NCBI RefSeq assembly: GCF_003585885.1
Contig: NZ_NRHC01000002.1
Location: 16,483 to 80,482 of the forward strand
DNA from: Psittacicella hinzii
GTDB lineage: Bacteria > Pseudomonadota > Gammaproteobacteria > Enterobacterales > Psittacicellaceae
Length of the DNA stretch: 64,000 bases
Reading direction: 5' to 3'
The notes below the pieces were generated by a model, which made no database searches, was not told where the DNA came from, and saw nothing but the letters and a program-made list of their open reading frames with translations. Every line of letters begins with the position of its first letter. Within the stretch, counting starts at the first letter, position 1. This document shows, piece after piece, positions 54,498 through 62,381 of the stretch. The translations under genes and the position numbers were made by a program.

Positions 54498-55199
54498 ATG
54501 AATAATAATTATACGTATTGGTATGATCCTAAGACTAACGAGTTACATGTGACCGACACATTGTTAGCCCCTAACTTTGACTGTGTAATGTTGACTGAAG
54601 AGGAATACTCTGACTGCTTATCAAATATTGAAAACTTACACCCATTAAGAGACGGTCGCCCTACAATTGCTTATAATACTTATGGGGGCGATGAATTTGC
54701 TACATGGAACAGAGAAGCCGAGAAATTTGTACAATCCCCGGAACAACTTGAGAAGTGGAACGAATACAGAAAAGCTTATTGCTTAGAGAAAGGCTTCTCA
54801 ATCATTAGAACCAAAGCTAACAATGCGTTAACCGAGGATCGTGGTTTATTCTTTGAGCAAGCTTTTGTGCGTTCATTGCTAGCAGAAGCTCGTGATTATA
54901 AAAACTATGGCATTGTTAACCCTGACAGTGAATTAGAGAAGTATGCTCTGGTTCATGGAGTAACAGTGGATAAACTAGTCAAGGATATCCTTGCAACTCA
55001 ACAAGAGCTTAATGACACTGCACAAGCAGTAGCATGCTTTAAAGGGTTTCTTGAAGACTTGCTAATTAATCTGGACATTAACGATCAGAAAGCCGTAGAT
55101 GACTTTGTAGGCTATTGTGAGAAGGTAACCCTACAAGATATCAAAGATTACTATTACGAGGAGTTAAAGACCCGAAAAAAGGCTAAAAAAGCTAAATAA
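54498..55199 (+). CDS. Probable tail fibre assembly protein
   Basis: 233 aa. The N-terminus (YWYDPKTNELHVTDTLL ... LTEEEYSDCLSNIENLHPLR) resembles Tfa-type chaperones, in which a short display domain precedes a helical C-terminal part. The C-terminus is helical and ends basic (KTRKKAKKAK). It follows the fibre gene, the usual place for its chaperone. No clear Tfa signature beyond that. Confidence 0.6.
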   Translation: MNNNYTYWYDPKTNELHVTDTLLAPNFDCVMLTEEEYSDCLSNIENLHPLRDGRPTIAYNTYGGDEFATWNREAEKFVQSPEQLEKWNEYRKAYCLEKGFSIIRTKANNALTEDRGLFFEQAFVRSLLAEARDYKNYGIVNPDSELEKYALVHGVTVDKLVKDILATQQELNDTAQAVACFKGFLEDLLINLDINDQKAVDDFVGYCEKVTLQDIKDYYYEELKTRKKAKKAK

Positions 55200-55203
55200 A
55201 AAT

Positions 55204-55239
55204 AGAACCCAAGTATTAACTACTTGGGTTTCTTATTTT
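55204..55239. terminator. Bidirectional terminator after the tail genes
   Basis: AACCCAAGTA pairs with TACTTGGGTT around TTAAC, followed by TTCTTATTTT. The minus-strand coiled-coil gene stops in its loop, so it can end both transcripts. Confidence 0.8.
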
Positions 55240-55744
55240 GTAATTTCTTCAGTGCTCTTTGCAGAACAGAATTATCTTGTTGTAACTGTTCAATTTTATC
55301 AAGAAGAGACTCTTGACAATTATTTTTATCAAATGGTACAAAGCTGGGTTTACGAGTTTCTTCAAAGTTAGAATGTGGATTATCTGTCAGACGCTTTATA
55401 TATTGATTTAACTCATGAATCTTATTCTCGGCTTGTACTAGTTTACACTGAGAAGATTTTAGCTCAATCAATGCCGTCTCATAGCGTGTCTGATAATTTG
55501 TCTTAAGTTCTTTAAGCTCTTTTTTAGATAATTTTTCTGCTTCTTTGTGTGTTGACTCGTAAAACTCTTCAACTATTTCTAAAATCTTTTTACAGTCAGA
55601 TTTTAAAGTGCAGATCACCTTTAAAGTCTTTTCGAACTGAATGATTTTTCTGTTCTTATCTCTTAGAGCATGCTTTAAAATACCAAATTGGTCTTTAAGA
55701 GTTAAGTATTTAAGTTCAATATCTTCTTCACGTGTTCGTGCCAT
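55220..55744 (-). CDS. Coiled-coil protein encoded after the integrase
   Basis: 174 aa, almost entirely charged coiled coil (DQFGILKHALRDKNRKIIQF ... KIHELNQYIKRLTDNPHSNF). There are no domains or membrane segments. Its start overlaps the integrase stop by 17 nt, so the two are co-translated in the lysogen. This makes it a lysogenic-conversion or integrase-accessory candidate. Function unknown. Confidence 0.65.
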   Translation of the reverse strand: MARTREEDIELKYLTLKDQFGILKHALRDKNRKIIQFEKTLKVICTLKSDCKKILEIVEEFYESTHKEAEKLSKKELKELKTNYQTRYETALIELKSSQCKLVQAENKIHELNQYIKRLTDNPHSNFEETRKPSFVPFDKNNCQESLLDKIEQLQQDNSVLQRALKKLQNKKPK

Positions 55745-56918
55745 AATTACCTTTTAATATTTCAATCAACTCTAAAATATTTGAGTTCTCTTTTAGAGTT
55801 TCAAACCATTTATTAAAAAGGAATTTACGCTCATCTTCAAAGTTATATTGGTTATAGAATTTATCGCTTTGGTTCGTGTGTTCTTTACCGTGGGCAATGC
55901 ACGCTGAAATTGCGTCTTTCATTTCAGGATGTAACTGGTACATCTTGGTCATGAAAAGAGATCTGAAGCCGTGAGCTTGGGCTTCGAACTTACGGCAGTA
56001 TCTAGATATTTTTGATTGTAAAACTACATAGGAATATTTAAAATATCTGAATATTGGTAAAAGTTCATCAGGGATATAAACTAAATGAGGTCTTCTTGCT
56101 TTCATACGATTGGCAGGTATACGCCACCAATTACCGTCAAGTTCAGGCTCTTCTAACCCCAGAATTTCATTTAATCGCCCTGCTGTACAAATGATTAAAG
56201 TTATGGCTCTTATAGTTTCTATATCTTTGTCAGATCTCTTACTACTAGCTTTTTGTACTAGGCTTTCAATAAAGTTGCCCACTTGCTCAAAAGGTAGCAT
56301 TTTACGGGTACCTAGACTTTCTAAATCTGGGAATAGATTTCTTATAGTCGGTAATGCTACGGGTTTTATGTACTGTTCACCCATACCAAACTTAACAATA
56401 GCACTTAAAAATAAGTAAGCATTTTTTACTGTAGCTACTTGCTTATTATCTTTCAAAACTTGTAAGGAATTTCTCAAGTTATTAGGAGTTAAGTTTTCTG
56501 CTTTAAGGTCTGCTATCCCTACTTTAGTTAAAGTTTTTAATGCACCGTCATAATTTACTCTTGTACTTTTACTTAAAGCGTTACCCTTATATTTTAAGTA
56601 AAGAGAAGCTAATTCTTTGACTGTAACACCATAAAATACTTCTTTCTTGTCCTCTATGTCTTTTTTCATCTCATAAGCTTTAGCTCTAGCTTCTTCTATA
56701 TCCATACTATCAGAAGCACCTAGAAAGAACTCACCTACTCTTAGCTTTTTTTGCTTACCATCTATACGAATACTTTGGTACCATACACCCTTGCCTTTTA
56801 TAACAGGGGATAATACAAGATGAAGACCTTGACCGTCTGATAATGTTACAGCTTTCTTTTGAGAGAATGCTTTAGCTATACCACTATTAATTTTTGTTTT
56901 GTTTAGTTTGCCATACAT
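55728..56918 (-). CDS. Tyrosine integrase, P4/DUF4102 type
   Basis: 396 aa. The N-terminal DUF4102 arm-binding domain (AVTLSDGQGLHLVLSPVIKG ... KLRVGEFFLGASDSMDIEEA) is followed by a core-binding domain (about 95-190) and the catalytic domain. The first Arg is in CTAGRLNEILGLE, HxxR in AHGFRSLFMT, then AHGKEHTNQSDKFYNQ with the Tyr nucleophile. It would catalyse integration and excision at the candidate att regions; its start is only about 30 nt from the right arm-like site. No excisionase was recognised. Confidence 0.93.
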   Translation of the reverse strand: MYGKLNKTKINSGIAKAFSQKKAVTLSDGQGLHLVLSPVIKGKGVWYQSIRIDGKQKKLRVGEFFLGASDSMDIEEARAKAYEMKKDIEDKKEVFYGVTVKELASLYLKYKGNALSKSTRVNYDGALKTLTKVGIADLKAENLTPNNLRNSLQVLKDNKQVATVKNAYLFLSAIVKFGMGEQYIKPVALPTIRNLFPDLESLGTRKMLPFEQVGNFIESLVQKASSKRSDKDIETIRAITLIICTAGRLNEILGLEEPELDGNWWRIPANRMKARRPHLVYIPDELLPIFRYFKYSYVVLQSKISRYCRKFEAQAHGFRSLFMTKMYQLHPEMKDAISACIAHGKEHTNQSDKFYNQYNFEDERKFLFNKWFETLKENSNILELIEILKGNYGTNT

Positions 56919-56949
56919 AAAAAAATGATCCTAAAGTTGAAGATTATAT

Positions 56950-57020
56950 AGTAACAATTTAGTAACACTTTTAAAAATGGAGTACCGAAATCGCTCTTCT
57001 ACCATATCATACTTTAGTGT
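56950..57020. repeat. Candidate right attachment region
   Basis: It has AGTAACAATTTAGTAACA (56950-56967), TATCATACTTT (57005-57015, inverted relative to 11539-11549) and CTTTAGTGT (57012-57020). The arm-to-core distances are about 45 and 54 nt at right and left, similar at both ends. Confidence 0.45.
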
Positions 57021-57053
57021 CATTTTTATATTTTTATTTAACCTTAAAATCAA

Positions 57054-57111
57054 CAGGTTAATGAAAATTAGTAGAATACATCTACTTATAACCTGCTAAT
57101 TAGTGTATAAT
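57054..57111 (+). promoter_or_regulatory. dedA promoter region with a nested inverted repeat
   Basis: CAGGTTA/TAACCTG (57054-57060, 57089-57095) encloses AGTAGA/TCTACT (57070-57075, 57081-57086). A TATAAT -10 lies at 57106-57111. The -35 falls in the repeat, so it may be an operator. The leader to the start at 57252 is about 135 nt. Confidence 0.5.
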
Positions 57112-57251
57112 AGTACTTTGAGTTTATACTCATGTATATTTTTATTTAAGTAACTTAGCTGTCCTATTATATTGCCTATTGTTTATACAGCTGAGAAGCT
57201 GCATGATATAACAAATATGCAATCTATAAATGAAAGGGGTTTGTTTTCGAT

Positions 57252-57983
57252 ATGGATAGCCTAATTGCACTATTTGAGCACTTTGCGGAATATGGTAACA
57301 TAATTTCCTATATCCTTGTCTTTGCAGTTTTAATGTTAAGTGGTTTTGGGGTACCTATCCCAGAAGATATCACTTTAGTTACTGCCGGTATTCTTGCTAG
57401 TCAGGGATATGCACATGGATATGGAATTTTTCTAGTCTGTATGGCCGGAGTTTTAATTGGAGATTCCTGCATGTATATCCTAGGATATATTTATGGGGTT
57501 AAACTCTTACGTGTTAAATTCCTCCGTAAAATTCTTACAGCGAAAAGAATCAAAACCATTCGTTATAGATTTCAGGATAATGCGATATTATTCCTATTTG
57601 TAGCTCGATTTTTACCAGGACTAAGAGCTGCTATCTATCTTTTCTCGGGTATTACCCGCAAAGTTTCCTATACCAAGTTTATCTTAATAGACTTTTTCGC
57701 AAGTATTATTTCTGTACCAGTTTGGGTAAGTCTAGGATATTTCTTTGGCAATAATCTAGAGCATTTAAAACATTTAGTTAGTAAAATCGGTTTAGGCTTT
57801 ACAGTTGCAGCCGTGATAGGCTTCATTTTAATCTTTGTCTTTATTAAGATTAGAATCAGAAAGCGTGAAAAATCTTTAAGTGATTCTGTTAATAAAGAGC
57901 AAGACGAAGAACTGTATCTCCATGCCAAAAACCACTCTGGTGAAATCAAGAAAAAGCAAAAAGTTAAAAGCACTACAAAATAA
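57252..57983 (+). CDS. DedA-family inner-membrane protein
   Basis: 243 aa, with about five hydrophobic segments. The N-terminal SGFGVPIPEDITLVTAGILA is the conserved Pro-x-Pro(Glu/Asp) re-entrant region, and FLFVARFLPGLRAAIYLFSG holds the conserved Arg pair (FxxRxxPxxR). The tail is basic. DedA proteins are linked to lipid-carrier and phospholipid transport and membrane-potential maintenance. AAAGGGG lies upstream. It is the first host gene after the prophage. Confidence 0.9.
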   Translation: MDSLIALFEHFAEYGNIISYILVFAVLMLSGFGVPIPEDITLVTAGILASQGYAHGYGIFLVCMAGVLIGDSCMYILGYIYGVKLLRVKFLRKILTAKRIKTIRYRFQDNAILFLFVARFLPGLRAAIYLFSGITRKVSYTKFILIDFFASIISVPVWVSLGYFFGNNLEHLKHLVSKIGLGFTVAAVIGFILIFVFIKIRIRKREKSLSDSVNKEQDEELYLHAKNHSGEIKKKQKVKSTTK

Positions 57984-58009
57984 AAAGCGAGTCGCAAGAC
58001 TCGTTTTTT
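57982..58009 (+). terminator. Terminator after dedA
   Basis: CGAGTC-GCAA-GACTCG with an A tract before and TTTTTT after; strong. Confidence 0.9.
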
Positions 58010-58050
58010 AAAACCTTTATTCTAGTTTCCGAATAAGAGGAAATCTTTAA

Positions 58051-59154
58051 ATGAAAAACAATAATTCATTTACAAAAAACACAAGCATGGATCAAGATAT
58101 CGGGGATATCGCTCAGCTCGCAACAGCCTCTAAAAGTGATATTCTTTTTGGCAATATCAAGCCAACAACTGTACGCGAAGCCTATCGTGATGAGCGTGCT
58201 TGGCGTCTCAAGTACAAAAAGGCTTATTTACAAAGTCCTAAACTCTTTTTAATTAAACAAATTATCAATCCTTTTAGTTTAGTTAAAACTTTTTTAGCAA
58301 TCTTTTTAGGGACATCTTTAGCTTTACTTACAAGATCTGATATTAATCTGGGAGTATTCTTACTTTGTTTATTATTAGGTTTCCTGTTTCAAATCTTTTC
58401 TAACCTTTGTAAAGAGTACTCATCTGAGAACCTTGGCACTAAATACGAATGTCGTATTTGTGAATTTGAAGCTACCCCTGGGAAAAAGATTATTTCTCGT
58501 AGACGTATCTTACAAGTAATAAAACTTGTACTACTAACAATTGTTGGCGCTTGCGTTGCTCTTGTTTTCTTAGCTCAATTAAACTTAGGTTCTATCCTAA
58601 TTTTTGCGGGCTTAGTTATTATTACTTTAAACCTCTTAGTAAGATATTCAATTGGGAAAAACCCATATAACTTTACAATTCTTGGAGAATTATCTTACTT
58701 TTTAGTATATGGTCTTGTAATGGTAGGAGCTTCTTTCTACCTCCAAATCCATGACTTTGATATCTACATTCTATTCCCAGCTATTGCCTTTGGTTTTTTA
58801 TGTGTAGCAACTTTACACTTAATTAACATGCGCGATAGTTACGTAGCTCGTGCTTACCATAAAAACAACCTAGCTGTAGTTTTTGGTACTAAAGCAAGTC
58901 GTTTATTGCAAACTATCTTCTACGTTTTTGCTTTAATTTTTTATACTTACTTTAATACTCTGATATCAGCTCCTTGGTTCTGTTACCTTTTCTTTATAAG
59001 CGTTCCTTTTATCGCTTATCATCTTTATGTTATCCATAAAGATCCAAGTACTAAATCTTTAAACCACCAAAAATATATAGCAAACCTAATTAATTTAATT
59101 ATGACTGGTACTTTTATAGTTACCACTATTACCGCTATCTATGCTTGGAAATAA
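58051..59154 (+). CDS. MenA/UbiA-family prenyltransferase-like protein with altered Asp motifs
   Basis: 367 aa, eight or nine membrane segments, overall like MenA (1,4-dihydroxy-2-naphthoate polyprenyltransferase). LFQIFSNLCKEYSSENLGTK aligns with E. coli LLQILSNLANDYGDAVKGSD, and LHLINMRDSYVARAYHKNNL aligns with LNINNLRDINSDRENGKNTL. The metal-binding acidic residues are partly lost: the first motif reads KEYSS for NDYGD, and the second keeps Asp262 but has Ala266 for the second Asp. An unusual 60-residue soluble N-terminus is added. It may be a diverged MenA or a paralogue with changed or lost activity; menaquinone genes are not seen near it. Confidence 0.72.
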   Translation: MKNNNSFTKNTSMDQDIGDIAQLATASKSDILFGNIKPTTVREAYRDERAWRLKYKKAYLQSPKLFLIKQIINPFSLVKTFLAIFLGTSLALLTRSDINLGVFLLCLLLGFLFQIFSNLCKEYSSENLGTKYECRICEFEATPGKKIISRRRILQVIKLVLLTIVGACVALVFLAQLNLGSILIFAGLVIITLNLLVRYSIGKNPYNFTILGELSYFLVYGLVMVGASFYLQIHDFDIYILFPAIAFGFLCVATLHLINMRDSYVARAYHKNNLAVVFGTKASRLLQTIFYVFALIFYTYFNTLISAPWFCYLFFISVPFIAYHLYVIHKDPSTKSLNHQKYIANLINLIMTGTFIVTTITAIYAWK

Positions 59155-59159
59155 GATTT

Positions 59160-59197
59160 TAAAAAGAGCTGTGGTGAATGACCATAGCTCTTTTTTA
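59160..59197 (+). terminator. Terminator after the MenA-like gene
   Basis: AAAAAGAGCT-GTGGT pairs with ACCA-TAGCTCTTTTTT, with one G-U pair; it ends in TTTTTT. Confidence 0.9.
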
Positions 59198-59247
59198 AAA
59201 TGGTCATCAGTCACAATTTCAATAAAAAATCACCAATAAAAAATTAG

Positions 59248-59267
59248 TTTGCATTATCATATGCAAA
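59248..59267. promoter_or_regulatory. Operator-like palindrome upstream of deoC
   Basis: TTTGCAT-6-ATGCAAA is a perfect palindrome 26 nt before the deoC start. deo operons are usually controlled by DeoR, CytR and CRP; which protein binds here is not known. Confidence 0.5.
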
Positions 59268-59292
59268 AAAGTAGCTAAGAAGAATTTTATAT

Positions 59293-60117
59293 ATGTTAAG
59301 TAACTTAAGTTTAAAAGAACAAGCTAAATTAGTGTTAAGTCTTACAGACTTGACATCTCTAGATGATAAAGATAACTTTAATACCATTCAAGATCTATGC
59401 GCTAAGGCAGTAAGTTCATATGGCAAAGTAGCAGCTGTTTGTGTGTACAAGCAATTTGCTAATTACGCAAAATTCTTACTTGGAGATCAAGTAAAAGTTG
59501 CTACAGTTATAAACTTTCCAGATGGAGCTTTAGATCCACAAAGATTTGCTTTTGAATATGCTTACTCTATTAGTCAAGAAGTTGATGAAATTGACTATGT
59601 TTTCCCATGGCGTAAACTTGTTGAATTAACAGCAAATCAAGATAAACAAATTGCGGATTTAAGCAAAGTTAAAGAAAATCCTGTTTACCAAGAAATGTAT
59701 GCTCTAGTAAAACCTTACTTAGCTCCTCTAAGCAAAAAGGACACTAGAGTTAAAGTTATACTAGAATCAGGTTCTTTAACTCCAAATCAAATAGCTATTG
59801 CTAGCCAGATTTGTCTTGATTTCCAAGTTGACTTTATTAAAACCTCAACTGGTAAATTTGGTCCAGGCGCAAGTTTAGAAGCTGCTCAAATTATTTTTGA
59901 ACTGATTAAACTAAACAAGAGTAACACAGGTTTCAAAGCTTCAGGTGGGATTAGAACTGTATCTCAAGCTATGGAATATATTTCTTTAGCGCAAAGCATT
60001 CTTGGCGATAACTTTATCAAAGCTGAAACTTTCCGCTTTGGTGCTTCAGGAATTTACAATGATATAGTAAATATCCTTGAGGATCGTGAACCAACAGAAA
60101 ATAATAGTTCTTACTAG
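59293..60117 (+). CDS. deoC: Deoxyribose-phosphate aldolase
   Basis: 274 aa. DeoC splits 2-deoxyribose 5-phosphate into acetaldehyde and glyceraldehyde 3-phosphate. The Schiff-base lysine is in DFIKTSTGKFGPGA, the second active-site lysine is in GFKASGGIRT, and VILESGSLT and EIDYVFPW are as in E. coli. It ends in NNSSY, like the SSY tail of the E. coli enzyme that enters the active site. First gene of the deo cluster. Confidence 0.96.
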   Translation: MLSNLSLKEQAKLVLSLTDLTSLDDKDNFNTIQDLCAKAVSSYGKVAAVCVYKQFANYAKFLLGDQVKVATVINFPDGALDPQRFAFEYAYSISQEVDEIDYVFPWRKLVELTANQDKQIADLSKVKENPVYQEMYALVKPYLAPLSKKDTRVKVILESGSLTPNQIAIASQICLDFQVDFIKTSTGKFGPGASLEAAQIIFELIKLNKSNTGFKASGGIRTVSQAMEYISLAQSILGDNFIKAETFRFGASGIYNDIVNILEDREPTENNSSY

Positions 60118-60159
60118 AATTTATCTTAATTTTTACTAAAAATTAATTCTAACTTGAGA

Positions 60160-60198
60160 TATAATTAGACTAAACTTATCTTGAGACTAATTTAGTCT
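60160..60198 (+). promoter_or_regulatory. Possible deoB promoter with AGACTAA palindrome
   Basis: TATAAT at 60160-60165, then AGACTAAA at 60167-60174 and the 15-nt palindrome AGACTAATTTAGTCT at 60184-60198. The -35 is poor. It suggests separate control of deoB-deoD. Confidence 0.4.
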
Positions 60199-60238
60199 TA
60201 TTTATCTTAATTTAGATATAAGTCCAAGGCACTCAAAT

Positions 60239-61447
60239 ATGAAAAAACGTGTATTTATCATGCTCCTAGATTCATTTGGTATTGGTCATGCTCATGATGC
60301 AGACAAATACGGTGATAAAGGATCTGATACTTTAGGTCACATTGCCCAATTTTTTGCTGATGGGAACAATGCTTTAAAACTTCCTAACTTAACTAAACTA
60401 GGTTTACTGGAAGCATACAAACATTCAACTGGTAGTTATCCTGCCAAAATGGATCCTAGCTTAGTGGATCCTAAAGCTTCTTACTGCTATGCGCAAGAAG
60501 TTTCTAATGGTAAAGATACTCCATCAGGTCACTGGGAAATTGCAGGTTGTCCTGTAAGATTTGACTGGACTTATTTCCCTGAACATAAAAACTCTTTCCC
60601 TGAAGAGTTCTTAGATTTAATCGTTAAAAAAGCTGGTTTACCTGGTTATTTAGGTAACTGCCATGCTTCTGGTACGGTAATTCTAGATGAATTAGGCGAA
60701 GAGCATATGAAAACAGGAAAACCTATTTTCTATACTTCTGCGGATTCAGTATTTCAAATTGCTGCCCATGAAGAAACTTTTGGTGTAGAAAAACTATTAG
60801 CTTTATGTGAATTAGTTCGTGAAGAATTAAACAACCACTTTGAAGCTGTTGGTCGTGTAATTGCTCGTCCATTTGTTGGTGATAAAGCAGGTTCATTTAC
60901 TCGTACAGGTAATCGTCGCGATTACTCAATTTTACCACCTTCTGAAACTGTTTTAGTACAGTTAGAGAAAAATGGAGGTCAAGTAGTGTCTGTAGGGAAA
61001 ATTGCAGATATCTATGCTCACCAAGGTATTACGAAAAAAGTTAAAGCTACTGGTCTAGAAGAGTTATTTGATAAATCTATTCAAGAAATCAAAGAAGCTA
61101 AAGACAATACTATTGTTTTCACTAACTTTGTAAACTTTGACTCTGACTTTGGTCACAGACGTGATCCAAAAGGTTATGGTGAAGCTTTAGAGTATTTCGA
61201 TAGTCGTGTACCAGAACTTCTAAATCTACTAGAAGAAGGTGATTTAATTATCTTTACAGCAGATCATGGTAATGATCCTACATGGCCTGGTACTGAACAC
61301 ACTCGTGAACATATCCCAGTATTATTTGCTGGTTCAGGTGCTGTTCCTGGTTACCATGGTAAAAGAGAAACTTTCTCTGATATAGGTGCTACTATTGCTA
61401 AATACTTAAACCTACCAGGTTTTGATTTTGGTAAAGCAATTTTCTAA
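60239..61447 (+). CDS. deoB: Phosphopentomutase
   Basis: 402 aa. DeoB interconverts (deoxy)ribose 1- and 5-phosphates. The alkaline-phosphatase-fold metal sites are at [19 protein letters not shown] and [20 protein letters not shown]; the phosphorylated Thr lies in [13 protein letters not shown]. The length matches the family (about 400). It lies between deoC and deoD; deoA is absent here. Confidence 0.97.
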   Translation: MKKRVFIMLLDSFGIGHAHDADKYGDKGSDTLGHIAQFFADGNNALKLPNLTKLGLLEAYKHSTGSYPAKMDPSLVDPKASYCYAQEVSNGKDTPSGHWEIAGCPVRFDWTYFPEHKNSFPEEFLDLIVKKAGLPGYLGNCHASGTVILDELGEEHMKTGKPIFYTSADSVFQIAAHEETFGVEKLLALCELVREELNNHFEAVGRVIARPFVGDKAGSFTRTGNRRDYSILPPSETVLVQLEKNGGQVVSVGKIADIYAHQGITKKVKATGLEELFDKSIQEIKEAKDNTIVFTNFVNFDSDFGHRRDPKGYGEALEYFDSRVPELLNLLEEGDLIIFTADHGNDPTWPGTEHTREHIPVLFAGSGAVPGYHGKRETFSDIGATIAKYLNLPGFDFGKAIF

Positions 61448-61487
61448 TATTTTTCTTCCATTAACTTCAACATAAGGATAAAAATTT

Positions 61488-62201
61488 ATGGCTACCGCTC
61501 ATAACGCAGCTGAATTTGGTGATATTGCAGAAACAGTATTAATGCCTGGTGATCCACTACGTGCTAAATACATTGCAGAAAACTTTTTAGAAAACCCTGT
61601 ACAGTTTAACACTGTTCGTAATATGTACGGTTACACTGGTACTTATAAAGGTAAACGTCTTTCAGTGATGGGTCATGGTATGGGTATGCCATCTATCTCT
61701 ATCTACGCTGAAGAGTTATACAAATTCTACGGTGTTAAAAACATTATTCGTGTAGGTTCAGCAGGTGGTTTACTAGATGATGTAAACTTACGTGATGTTA
61801 TTATTGTTACAGGTGCATCAACAGATTCAAAAATCAACCGTCAACGCTTAAAAGATCACGATTACTCTGCTGTAGCTTCATATGAAAACATTGCTGCATT
61901 AGTTGAAGCTGCAAAAGAAAATGGTGTTGAATTTAAAGTTGGTAAATCATTCTCTGCAGATTTATTCTACTCTCCAGATCCAGAATTTTTCCAAACTTTA
62001 AAGAAATATAAATTCTTAGCGGTAGAAATGGAAGCAGCAGCTTTATTCCCTATTGCAGACTTATATGGCGCTAAAGCTGGTTGTATCTTAACTATCTCTG
62101 ATCACATTTTAAGAGAAGAATACACTACAGCTGAAGAACGTCAAAATACTTTCAACCAAATGATGAAAGTTGCTTTAGACGCTGCTGTAAAAGTTGATTA
62201 A
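61488..62201 (+). CDS. deoD: Purine nucleoside phosphorylase, DeoD type
   Basis: 237 aa, the size of hexameric bacterial PNP (239). It has MPGDPLRAKYIAENFL, the phosphate-binding IIRVGSAGGL, VEMEAAALFPIADLYG and the catalytic Asp in LTISDHIL. It releases purine bases and ribose 1-phosphate for DeoB. AAGGA precedes the start. It is followed by a strong terminator. Confidence 0.97.
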   Translation: MATAHNAAEFGDIAETVLMPGDPLRAKYIAENFLENPVQFNTVRNMYGYTGTYKGKRLSVMGHGMGMPSISIYAEELYKFYGVKNIIRVGSAGGLLDDVNLRDVIIVTGASTDSKINRQRLKDHDYSAVASYENIAALVEAAKENGVEFKVGKSFSADLFYSPDPEFFQTLKKYKFLAVEMEAAALFPIADLYGAKAGCILTISDHILREEYTTAEERQNTFNQMMKVALDAAVKVD

Positions 62202-62221
62202 TTAATTCTTTATAATCTACA

Positions 62222-62258
62222 AATAATCCACGCATTTATAAATGCGTGGATTATTTTA
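62222..62258. terminator. Perfect 34-nt palindrome, terminator after deoD
   Basis: AATAATCCACGCATTTA is followed directly by its exact reverse complement, then TT. It lies 21 nt past the deoD stop. Confidence 0.85.
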
Positions 62259-62313
62259 TATTCTCTAAATTTGACTTAACTTTTATTTACTTTAGCATTT
62301 ACTTTCAAAGTGG

Positions 62314-62319
62314 TATAAT
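62314..62319 (+). promoter_or_regulatory. Possible -10 of the transposase promoter
   Basis: TATAAT in GTGGTATAATAG, about 60 nt before the transposase start; no good -35. Confidence 0.35.
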
Positions 62320-62381
62320 AGTAGAAACAACCTCGCAATGTAAAAAATCATTTTAAACCACACTAGTAGAGATTATAGGTC

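Larger units (their letters stand above)
11512..57020. mobile_element. Complete lambda-like (siphovirus) prophage, about 45.5 kb
   Basis: All phage modules lie between the YfbV-like gene and dedA: integrase, repressor, replication and recombination genes, lysis, terminase, portal, capsid and a full lambda-order tail set. The ends are set by inference. A CTTTAGTGT direct repeat (11512-11520 and 57012-57020) and GTAACAATTTxGTAAC repeats just inside it (11575-11590 and 56951-56966) resemble a core with integrase arm sites. No tRNA is seen at either edge. No frameshift or early stop was noticed in the structural genes. Confidence 0.95.

Noticed and set aside
56980..57015. tRNA 3' end as integration target
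   Set aside because: A short stretch on the minus strand looked tRNA-like, but no acceptor stem or T-arm can be folded.
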